This document shows positions 25,601 through 37,600 of a DNA stretch of 64,000 bases, piece by piece. The number at the start of each line of letters is the position of its first letter. The first letter of the stretch is position 1. The translations under genes were made by a program, and so were the position numbers. The notes beneath the pieces were generated by a model. It was not told where the DNA came from. It worked only from the letters and a program-made list of their open reading frames with translations, and made no database searches. The stretch spans positions 19,139,296-19,203,295 of the forward strand of contig NC_134646.1 in NCBI RefSeq assembly GCF_030463565.1, read 5' to 3'. This DNA is from Pelecanus crispus (Eukaryota; Chordata; Aves; Pelecaniformes; Pelecanidae).

Positions 25601-28600
25601 GCCAACAATATCAAGATTTAAACTCTTAAAATATTTTAAGTAACCTGAATTTATCTGAACAGGGAAGGTGGGAGGGAAGGCAGCCAGATTTGGGATTTCA
25701 AATTAAATGGTCCAACTTCAATAGCTCTGAGCAACCTGAAGCTCCCAAGTAATTGAAAAAGAATTCCTGGATAGTTATTCCTTCAGCAAAATGCTATGGA
25801 AACTGTTTCACCAAGCATGCAAGCAATCCTATTCCTTGCAAGTAAATGAAGTGGTTGTTCAAAACTATCATATTTGTGGCTGCCAGTCTAGGTAAAGAGG
25901 TTTCTGCTTCCTCTCCTGTATCCTTTACCTCTTTGCTCCCAATTCCTCTGACTCCCCTTCCAACTAGACATTAATGCTCCTTTAATTTGTGCTGCTTTAA
26001 CTGTTCCCACGATCATTCCCTAACCAGATATATGTAAAAGAACCAACCTTTCAATGCAACAGAGTTACAAGTCAGTTTATTACTGTCCCCTTACCAGATC
26101 ATGCCTTCAAAGAGATTTTGGATGACAAGATGAGATTGAGTTACAGTGATCAGCAAAGTGACATGAGTCCATGCGAACTGTTAACAATGCAACAACACAA
26201 CAGTTAGTGGAAACACTGATTCGTACACCTTGATAAATACTGGTGTGTCAGCTAGAAGAGCTACTTAGTTGCTCACAGGGAAGACCAGTTCTAGTGATAA
26301 TGCAAGAGATGTGTGTATACAGTATATCACAAGTTAGCTGGCTTTCTGAAGCAAGTACTGGAACTTTAACAGGTTTCCCCACCACTTACCTCCACCCAGA
26401 ATTTTTTAACGTGCAGTTTAACATCTGACTTAATAAGACATACACCTTCAGCATGAAAGCAAAGAAATGTAAGCAATGTGATATTCTGTATATACATATA
26501 ACAGGCATGTTAGAACTGTAACAATAAAATGGCAATGAACTACTCATGAAAGAGTCATGTTACACAGATGTGGATATCTCTCATAACAGAATACCAGTCC
26601 TCTTATGAAACATGAAAATTCTCAAGATTAGCAAAAACAAAGTGTTAATTTTTATGTGCATGGTCATTTAAGCAGTCATTTTCCTCAGTATTAATGTACA
26701 TACTTGGTGCTTATTCTGTAGCGCCAGTGTACAATAAAGTCATTTCCAAACAGTTTACCAGTAAAGATTCTACAATAGATTTTATTTTCCAAAAACTTTA
26801 AAATCAAGAACTAGTAGTTTTTCCATGAAATACCAAATTTAAGCACTCTAAATGTCTGGGCGATTTAACACTCAGAATGTCCTACTTCTTTAATTATTCT
26901 GTGTTTTCCTACAGCAGCCAGCATCTACTTCCAGTTAAGACAACTCAAGAAGGCTGAAAGGGGTGGGGGGTGCAAGAACTGACTAAAGGTTTCTGAAAAT
27001 ATTACCTGCTGGTTAATTAAAGTATCTCTGCAGCAAAATTTTTAGTATTTGCACAGTGATATTAAAACACCACCTAAACCCAATTGACTACTCTCCTTGT
27101 CTGTCCAAACACTGTGTTGCTACACAGTGGATACACAGCTTCCCTCTGTTTTACTGCAATTCTTAGGTAGTCACACCTTAATGTTTTCTGGGCAGGCACC
27201 AAGTCATATGACTGACACTACATTGTTTCTGCCTTCTTTCCAGAAGGGGGAAAAGAAAAAAATTATGGAAAATTAACTTATTTACCAATCTGAAGATGAG
27301 GACTTTTTTTGCAGATTAGAAGATAAAGACCACCTCTCCCTAGAAAAGCTACATCTCCTTGTCAGGCAAGTTCTCCCAAAAACAGGGTAAATTTTTTTGA
27401 GTAATAGATTTTTTTACATGCTCATAGAGGGCTCAGCTAAGTCCTAGTCTAGAATTAGGGATCCTCAATGGCAAAGTGCTACCTAAAGCAGTGTAGAAAC
27501 AGAGGGGTTAACTGCATCCCTGGAGCTTTAGGAAATCATTAAGGTTGTGCAATGGCTCAAGTTCTTTAAAGACAGCAGCTGTAGTCATTATTGTTTTACT
27601 GTGCCTCTAATCATTCCAATATAGAAGGGGGGGAGCAGGGAGGGGGGCGGGTCAGTGGGGTTTTTTGGGTTTGCTTTGGTTTGATTTTGGGTGGGTTTTT
27701 TGTTACCTGTGATGTTACAAAATTAGTTTTCGACCTATAATTACATGGAAGAAAAAGGTTCATGCTCTTGATTAGCTACTATGCTGTCTATTAGGTAGGC
27801 AAATACAAGAGATGAGAACACTGGTTTCTTTTAATAGATTAATGATCTCTTGAGGCACAGCAGAGCAGAAGACCAGAACTGCTGTTAAGTGTCACAGAAT
27901 AAATCTTCCACATAGGGGTTAAGATCAAGTTCCCTTCACAGTACTTCAGTGGGGCCTCTACAAAGTAACACTTGAGTCACAGGAACCACTTCCCACGCTA
28001 TGCTGAACTATTTGGCTTCAGACCTGGGAGGGAGATGCACACCCCTTTCTCCAGGAATCTCTTTCGTATCAGCCTATCACTAAGGGAAACGTATCACATT
28101 GTATATGCACAAGGCCTCACCAATGACAACTTATATTGACTGAAAGGCCACATTCCATGATATAATAAGCTGCAAAGTGAACAGATACTGAACAGCCCAA
28201 CACCACTTGATTTCATGTTAGTGTTGGTTTAAGCACATTTTCCACACCCCTCTTCCAAGCTCTTTTATGAACATAGGGACATGACTGTTTCTAGTGGCAT
28301 TCATAACGTGAGCGACCACAGCAAAGTGGGTAATACACACCATGTAAAACTGCAGACGATAATGTTTCTTCACTAAACTCAAAACAAACATGCAGAAGCC
28401 TGTAAAACAAAGCAAGTGTAGTTTGTACCATCTTATATTTAATTACACTGAACTGTGATATACCAGTAATTCTCTTCCCTTGAAACAGCTGTTAATCCCT
28501 CTGCTGCTAGGAGCGTTTGCTTGTATTCAGTTAAGTGTACATATAGAATTATTCCCATTAGAGTACAAGATTTCGTTAACATCAGTAAAGAGCACGCATT

Positions 28601-31600
28601 TCATTACTTACAAGGTCCCATCATAGACATCAATTTTTAGGGGAGGAGACCATCACCTTCAAAAACCACTCAAAAACCAGGTCGACAAGCTGGTTTTGAA
28701 TAATTAACAGAAACAATTGAAAGGAAAATACCAGCTTTTCTCTTTCCCCAGACAGGCATAGGGAGGGCTGCATGCAACGTAAGCATGAAGTGCAGGCATT
28801 GGAGAATTCAGCTGACTGAAAGAAATGTTCTGGCTGGCTAACAGAGCACCACTTCTCCCCTAGGGCGACTTAACCCTGGGGACAGCCCCTAAGTGATGCC
28901 ACCATCCCAATGCAGCAGCTGCCAAGGGACCCTGCTATGCTCTGCCTCCTGCTTTTGCTCATGACTGGCTTGTCTCATGTCTCCCCTCACCGCCCTTCAG
29001 CAGTCACGAGGCATTAGTTAAGTTAGTTTCCTCAAGCCAAAGCCAGCTGAAAAAGGTCGTGTTGCAAAGCTGGTTTCAAGTTTGTGATGTAAGCACCGAG
29101 TAGAATTTTTACCTGGTTTAAAAAAAAAATTAACAGTAGACAGACTGACAGTTCTTCATGAAGATCAGGTTTCTCAATATATTTTACAAGTATTTGTAGC
29201 ACAGCAGTCTCCTGTCCCTTAGGCCAATATGAGTTTTCAATTGATTTAATTTCAGGCTAAAATAGTATTAACTGCGTTGCTGAAAACAACGTGGACTGTA
29301 TTTACATGTTCACAAAGAAATACCCCACAAGACTGCCAGCTTATGTCTCTTCTTCCTAGAGGAGAGGCTCTTAAAAAGTCTTTCTTTGGATAGGGAGGAA
29401 AATGTATCCATGAGGCAAGCGTTTGAATATCTTGTAGACAAAATAAAGCCTCACACATTTTGAATAATCAGTTTAAAATATATTGGTAAATCTTATTGCT
29501 GTAGACCTAGCAGAACACTTGCACAATAAAGCATCAACCCAGCACAGCAATTACACATATAAGTCATCTCCACAGACTGCCAAAATAGCATTCACGTATT
29601 CAGGTGCTGAGCCCCAGTTCTTCAGCGATCAAAATTAATTCATGCCAACTTCTCTTGAGCACTATTACTTCAACTTTCTCAAGATCATCTACTTGTTTAG
29701 GCTGCTTTCTTCTTCTCAGTGAACGCAAAATTTGTATTCATCTTTTCACAGGAAAAATGGAACTGTGAACACCTAATTTCCTCGAACATCAAGAGGAAAA
29801 AGAAACTGAAAATACATAAAGCTGGTGAGCAATTATTTAGAAAAAAAAAAAGCACAGAAACAAATGCAGCACAAAGTTCTTTCATTCTTGCAATTTCCTA
29901 TGCTTACCTGTTAAATAGAGTGCAAAAGATATAAATCTGTGGTAACGAATTAGGAATTGAAGCTGTTCTCGTCTCTGAACAAATGTAGCAAAGTAATCAG
30001 CTACAGTCTCTCCATAAAAGAAGTAGTTCACACACAGCAAAAAGTACCTACAACATACAACAGCTAGCAGTTATTTTAACAGGATAATATATATTTAAGT
30101 GTCATTCTTAAAGACAAAACAAACAAAAACACAACAAAAAACACCACACAAAAGGAAACCCAGAAAGGTAGAAAAGACACATGATAAAAATAAAATTCAA
30201 GTATAAATCCAGTCTTATAGTTCTCCTCTGACAAGCCAATTTTTGTAATTTACTTCTAAAGCAACTGCACTAGAAAAACAAACACATTTTGCAGGATACA
30301 GTTGGAAAATTAATTTCATCTTTATCTACAGTACTGAATACTCCTATGCAAGTCCTTTTCAGATATTCTAAAAGTACAGAACAAGTACCTACTATCATCG
30401 ATAATGACACAAGCAATTCTGCATATTCTTTTCCTGTATCCTAATAAGGGTAGTTTGTGATTTCTGCCTTGCAAACAGGAAAAAAGGTACTTGCATAACA
30501 AATCCTCTGAGGTTATAGGACAGTGAATCTGACATGGGGGTTGAGGATCTAAATCGAACTATACTTTTGCTATCTGGCCTGAAGATTCTCTCTGAAAGAG
30601 TTACTGCTGCATCTCCTGCTCAGCTCCACCACGCACTTTGCCTTTTAGCTTTCTTGACCAAGCAATAATCTTACAGGCTTAAATCCATCAACTAACTAGT
30701 AAATGCAGCTATTACTACAACTTTTTCGAAACATTTTTGTGGGAGTATGTCCACACCCAAGCTGCAACTGAGATGAAATGTCACGTTCAGCCATCTCTTT
30801 TTGAAGGATCTTCAAAGAAATTCCTTTCAGTCAAAACAGTCAGTACACAAGTAATTCTGTCACAGGTTTTCATACAAGCTCAGTTACTCAGCTTTCTGGA
30901 GTAAAGTCACAACGGGATCCTCAAATGCCAAGGCAGCACTCAATAAAAACCAATAAATAGCAAATCCCAAACCACTAAGAGATGCACCTCTCTAGGCAAC
31001 ATACTCTTTGGCTTATTACCAAAGTCAGCCACAGAAGATAAAAACTTGTGATTCAAGACTGGATCTCCAGATAGTCTCAGAGCAATTAGTACTCATTCTC
31101 TTCCCCCCAGTAGATGTTAATGCTCACTTTGCAAGGCTTCACATCTCTAAATAAGCAAAATAGTTGATCTTCCAAATACTAATAGGATTCCCTCATCTCA
31201 CTGAAATGTCTTAATATTTAGTCTCAGCAGCAAGATGTTGGACTGAAAGGAGCTTTGATGTTAACTAGTGTGGCAATGCAGAGGAGTTGATTTTGAGCTG
31301 CACATACAAAAGTGACAGTGGTCAACTGCCAAAGTAGACTAAGTGGTAAAGTGCACATCTTCTCCTCTAAAAATTTTGGCAAGACTGCAGAATCATTCAT
31401 GTATGAGTCTGCTCTAGCTGTAGATCCAGAAGCCATGGAATAAAGCAGATAATAAATCAGTCCCCTGGATAATCCAGGAGTGACCAGAAGGGAACTGATT
31501 AGCATTTACAGAAGAGCCGACAACAGGAATCCACTGCATCACACAGTAAAGTTGCTTCTAGAAGTGAAGAAGCAATGTGACAAGAGACAGGGAATAACCT

Positions 31601-34600
31601 AGATATTTCAATTCCTTAAAAACCCAAACCCAACAGAAAACCAAACCCACACAACATAGGTCATGTCTGAAGAATTATGTCCTTAAGCACCTTAGAGACA
31701 ACATGTGCCCAACACCTTCCCATAATGCTGACTTTAATCAAAAGCCTTTATCTTGCCTCCCAGAATTCAGGAGAAGAGTTGATTTCCCCAGTTCTATCCA
31801 GCCCTATATAAGCTGGACGTTGTCACAAGTATCTGGGATTTGCCAGAAAAATTAATCTCGTCTTTTGGCTTTCAGAAGATCCCTTAACACTATATTTATG
31901 CAGTCCAGTGATTAAGTACATGACTGGAAAGGATTTAAAACTTGTATGTTATTATTTTAATTCTTTGTGTGTGAAAAGGAGCCTTTAAGGTACCTGTTCT
32001 ATTTATTTCTTGTGCAAGGTTAACAGACACACCAAAAAAAAAAAAAAAAATAAAAAAAATCAAAGCAGTTCAGGATTACATATCAGGTCATTATTTGGCT
32101 ATGCACATTTTTAGATAGCTTACACATGCTCAATTCTGATTTAAAACATCTATGCATACATACATACACATGTACGTATATACATATTTATAACAAGGAA
32201 AAAAATTGTAGCAGTAAAAGGCTGACTGACTTGTCTAAATTCACAGGTGGAAGACAACTACAGAATCCTGTATTAGAGACAGATGTCAAGTTTTATGTCT
32301 GCACATGACCTACAAAGCTATCATTCCACCATGACGGGATATGAAGAACATGAAGACTTAAGTTTCACATCCCTACTTATTGACATTCTTGCTTGTTACT
32401 CACCAGCTGAGGGATCTAAACCATGGTAAATCATATGAGTGGTAGACTCTGTAACCTATAGTAATGATTTCATGGTAACACTTCACTTGGATGCTTAAGA
32501 CCTAAAATAAGAGAAATAAAAAACTATGTAAATATGCTGCAGTTGTTTCTTAAAGGCAGTAAGTAGTACTGCAACCTGCATTAAGGGGAGAAATTATTCT
32601 GAATTCAAATTCCACACAAAACAGACAGCTTCAAAGCAAGTCCAAGGAAAACTAAAGCTCCATTTATACCCCTGCAAAACCACTAGGCATGCTGAGAAAA
32701 AACACATTGGGCTTGTGTCCTGGTTTTGGCTGGGATAGAGTTAATTTTCTTCCTAGTAGCTGGTATAGTGCTGTGTTTTGGATATAGGATGAGAATAACA
32801 TTGATAACACAAGGACGTTTTAGTTGTTGCTGAGCAGGGCTCACACTAAGTCAAGGACTTTACAACTTCTCATACTGCCCTGCCAGCAAGGAGGCTGGAG
32901 GTGCACAAGAAGCTGGGAGGGGACACAGACAGGGCAGCTGACCCAAACTGGCCAAAGGGATATTCCATACCATATGACATCATGCTGAACAAAAAAAGCT
33001 GGGGGGAGTTGGCCGGGGGGGGCACGGCTGCTGCTCGTGAACTGGCTGGGCATCGGTCAGCGAATGGTGAGCAGTTGTATTGTGCATCACTTGTTTTGCG
33101 TGCTCTTCTATCATTATTTTTTTTTCCTTCCTTTTCTGTCCTATTAAATTGTCTTTATCTCAACACAAGAGTTTTACCTTTTTTCCAATTCTCTCCCCCA
33201 TCTCACTGAGGCGGCGGGGAGACGAGTGAGCGAACGGCTGTGTGGTGTTTAGATGCCTGCCAGGCTAAACCACAACAGCTAGCTGCAAGAATACGCTCAT
33301 GAAACAAGGGAAAGCTCCTGACTTTTCATTAAAACAGTTTGGCAGCAGCAGGTCAAAAATACTTCTTGTAAAGAAGGCTCTTCTATTTCTTTTGGTTAAG
33401 TTTTATCTTTTAATTTAGTTTAAGAAATATTTTCTAGGCCCAATGGAAAAAACTAGCTGTGCAATACAACTTGGACACCCAGGTCTTCTACTTGCAAGTG
33501 TCTCATTAAGGGCAATTAGCATTGATGATTAGAAGCAAAGCTCGTCTAACCCAGGTCTGAACATCACACCCTCCATGGCCTTTATTTTGTTTTGCTAATC
33601 TCACTACTTCAGTGCTTGCCCATGCAAGTCTGGTAGCAGTCAGTCTTTGGGCTCCAAAGGACTTTCTGCCAGTTTTGTCTAATCCACAGTCACCAAGCAG
33701 ATTGCCCTGCCCAGATATCAAGTATTGCCAAACACAGGTCATCAGTAATCCCATGCAGAGGCAGGAGTAAGAACCTACCCATGCTGACTGCGCATGTCAG
33801 TGTGCTAGGCTTTGCAGTATTCTTTTACCACCTGCATTCATGAATAAATTTCATCTTGCTCAACGTGCGAACACAGTTTAAAACAGCCTTACACCACCTC
33901 AGTGAGTTTATTTTGAAGCTCCCCTATCTTGTGCTCTTTCTTCTGCTTGGCCTATGTTATAAAACTTAAATGCTATATGCAAAAGCAACATGAAAGGATT
34001 GCACCTTACAGTGGAAAAGGACATCGGGGTCCAAAGGCATGGAAGCTTGTGCCTGTTACCTTAGTAGCAGGCAAACATAAAACTTGCCTCCCAACTTTTT
34101 AGAGCAGGCTCAGGGCTTGTCCTCCAAACTACACTGGATTACCCTTCCTACAAGTCTCTGTGCATTTTCAGTCTCAGTATTAAGATTTGGTTTTAGCACA
34201 AGTCTTGTTTAGATGTAAGCTATTTGATTCCAGTGAAATGAAATAATTCACGAACAAACCTGTTTTTTCCCTCCATTCTTCTTTTTACGTAGTCTGAAAT
34301 GTCAACTTTATAGAATCATAGAATCATAGAATGCTTTGGGTTGGAAGGGACCTTCACAGATCATCGAGCCCAACCCCCCTGCAGTAAGCAGGGATTGAAC
34401 CTGTGAACTTGGCGTTATTAGCACCGTGTTCTAACCAACTGAGCTAACCCGGCTATGAACAGTTTATTACATTAGAAGATAGAGGTTTTGCTTTATGGTA
34501 CAACAGAGGAAGAACTCTATTCCAATTCTGTACTAACTTTAATTACTTTTTGGTTCATCTCTTGATAGCTTTGCCCATGACTGCAATCTCAGAGTATACT

Positions 34601-37600
34601 ATGAATATACTGAATCACACTGCAAATTGATTAGTTCCTTTTTGTTTGTTATCATCATTCTCAAGTGTAACAGACTACTAAAGGAAGGATTGCAAAGAAA
34701 CAAATCTCTCTACAATGACCTACACTTTAAAGGGGCTTTTTTTGTTGTTTTCTTCACACACACAAAAAGAAAATCCTCCACTAATGAAAAAATGAATTAC
34801 TAGTTTGTTATGTCCTTCACCTGAAAACAGGAAACATAAACCAGACTAATTCAGATGTAGACACTGTAATGCAGACCATTAATACTGGTGAAACAGCATT
34901 CCAGTCTCTTGAGACAGTACAGAGGAAAAAAAGGGAGTTTATGACCTTTGGAAAAAGGGGCAGGCAACTCAGGAGGACTACAACAATGTCGTGAGGTTAT
35001 GCAGGGAGAAAATTAGAAGGGCCAAAGTCCAACTAGAACTTAATCTGGCTACTGCCATAAAAGACAATAAAAAATGTTTCTGTAAATACATTAGCAACAA
35101 AAGGAGGGCTAAGGAGAATCTCCATTCTTTACTGGATGTGGGGGGAAACATAGTGACAAAGGATGAGGAAAAGGCTGAGGTACTTAATGCCTTCCTTGCA
35201 CCAGTCTTTAATAGTCAGACCAGTTGTTCTTGGGGTACCCAGCACCCTGAGCTGAAAGACAGGGCTGGGGAACGGAATGAAGCCCCCATAATCCACAGGG
35301 AAATGGCTAGCGACCTGCTACACCACTTAGACACACACAAGTCTATGGGGCCAGATGGGATCCACCCAAGGGTACTGAGGAAGCTGGTGGAAGAGCTCAC
35401 CAAGCCACTTTCAATCCTTTATCAGCAGTCCTGGCTAACTGGGGAGATCCCAGTTGACTGGAGGTTAGCAAATGTGACGCTCATCTACAAGAAGGACTGG
35501 AAGGAGGATCTGGGAAACTACAGGCCTGTCAGTCTGACCTTGGTGCTGGGGAAGGTTATGGAGCAGATCATCTTGAGTGCCATCACGTGGCATAGAATCA
35601 TAGAATCATAGAATGCTTTGGGTTGGAAGGGACCTTTAGAGGTCATCTAGCCCAACCCCCCTGCCGTTAGCAGGGACAGCTTTAACCAGATCAGGTGGCT
35701 CAGAGCCCCAGCCAACCTGACCTTGAATGTTGCCAGGGATGGGGCTTCCATTACCTCTCTGGGCAACCTGTTCCAGTGCTTCACCACCCTCATTGTAAAA
35801 AACTTCTTTCTTATGTCTAGTCTATGTATGCATGTACAGGACAAGCAGGTGATCAGGCCAAGTCAGCACGGGTTTATGAAAGGCAGGTCCTGCTTGACTA
35901 ACCTGATCTCCTTCTATGACAAGGTAACCTGCTTAGTGGATGAGGGAAAGGCTGTGGATGTTGTCTACCTAGACTTTAGTAAAGCCTTTGACACCGTTTC
36001 CCACAGCATTCTCCTGGAGAAACTGGCTGCTCAATGGCTTGGATGGGCATACTCTTCGCTGGGTAAAAATCTGGCTGGATGACCAGGCCCAAAGAGTTAT
36101 AGTGAATGGAGTTAAAATCAGTTGGCAGCTTGTCACAAGTGGTGTTCCCCAGGGCTCAGGACTGGGGCTAGTTCTGTTTAATATCTTTATCAATGATCTG
36201 GATGAGGGGATCAAGTGCACCCTCAGTAAGTTTGCAGATGACACCAAGCTGGGCAGTGTTGAGCTGCCTGAGGGTAGAAAGGCTCTACAGAAGGATCTGG
36301 ACAGGCTGGATTGATGGGCCGAGGCCAATTGTATGAGGTTCAACAAGACCAAGTACCAGGTCCTGCACTTGGGTCACAACAACCCCATGCAGTGCTACAG
36401 GCTTGGAAAGCTGCCCAGCGGAAAAGGACATGGGATTGTTTGTCAAGGAGATGGATGAATATGAGCCAGCAGTGTGCCCAGGTGGCCAAGGAGGCCAACA
36501 GCATCCTGGCTTGTATCAGACATAGCGTGGCCAGCAGGACTAGGGAGGTCATTGTCCCCCTGTACTCAGCACTGGTGAGGCCACACCTCAAATACTGTGC
36601 TCAGTTTTGGGCCCCTCACTATAAGACAGACATTGAGGTGCTGGAGCATGTCCAAAGAAGAGCAACAAAGCTGGTGAAGGGTCTAGAGCACAAGTCTTAT
36701 GAGGAGCAGCTGAGGAAACTGGGGTTGTTTAGTCTGGAGAATAGGAGGCTCAGGGGAGACCTTAATGCTCTCTACAACTGCCTGAAAGGAGGTTGTATCA
36801 AGGTGGGTGTTGGTCTCTCCTCCCAAGTAACAAGTGATAGGACAAGAGGAAATGGCTTCAAGTTGCACCAGGGGAGGTTTAGATTGGACATTAGGAAAAA
36901 TTTCTTCACTGAAAGGGTTATCAAGCATGGGAACAGGCTGCCCGGGGAAGTGGTTGAGTGCCCATCCCTGGAGGTATTTAAAAGACGTGTAGACGTGGTG
37001 CTTGGAGACATGGTTTAGTGGTGGATTTGGCAGTGCTAGGTTTACAGCTAGACTCGATGATCTTAAGGGTCTTTTCCAACCTAAATGACTCTTCGAATAC
37101 AATCCAAAAGGTGTTTCACAGGAGGCCATGAAAAAAGTAAAAGCACATTTTGACAGTTAAACAAACTTAGAGTAAAAAAATCAAAGCAGTTAGCCAGAAG
37201 TACCAATATCAGTGTTTTAGAAGCCACATCCCTGCCTGTTACTTGCCACGACTGGGAACGATAGTTAAACCATTATTCAATAAAAATACCAACAATAAAA
37301 ATGACAGAAAGAAGCAGTAAAGGTTGATCAGGTATGCAGGGTGTATGAATATTATTATTATTACTATTATTATTTAACTTCATGACCTAAAAACACACTT
37401 ATCTCTGTACCTTGGAAAGGGATCTAGCTCCATTCTACAGATAAACCTGAGGCCACAAGGCCACCCCGTAGAGAAGTAGGGAATTAATGGAGCGTGCCTG
37501 AGGAAAGCCTTTCAGTGCCAGTCACAAACAGCAGACCAGAGCTGCCTGCTTTCCTCAGCCTCAAAAATGGAACTCTTGTGTCTTTGGTTTTTTGTTTTTG

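Larger units (their letters stand above)
34920..37095 (+). mobile_element. CR1 LINE with dead reverse-transcriptase ORF2
   Basis: About 1.9 kb of CR1 plus a nested insertion. The 5' end is truncated within ORF2. Recognisable reverse-transcriptase blocks include [48 protein letters not shown] and the catalytic FADDTKLG (about 36230-36253). Then come the thumb and C-terminal region and the 3' UTR ending near 37095. The ORF is broken by the nested CR1 at 35592-35828, by frame changes near 36030, and by a TGA near 36313. It lies antisense in CDS1 intron 3. Confidence 0.95.

Noticed and set aside
34389..34453. Functional tRNA-Ile gene
   Set aside because: The tRNA-like part runs directly into a CR1 tail without a closed acceptor stem, so it is a SINE head.
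36311..37018. Intact 235-codon gene
   Set aside because: It is the C-terminal remnant of CR1 ORF2 after a stop and a frameshift.
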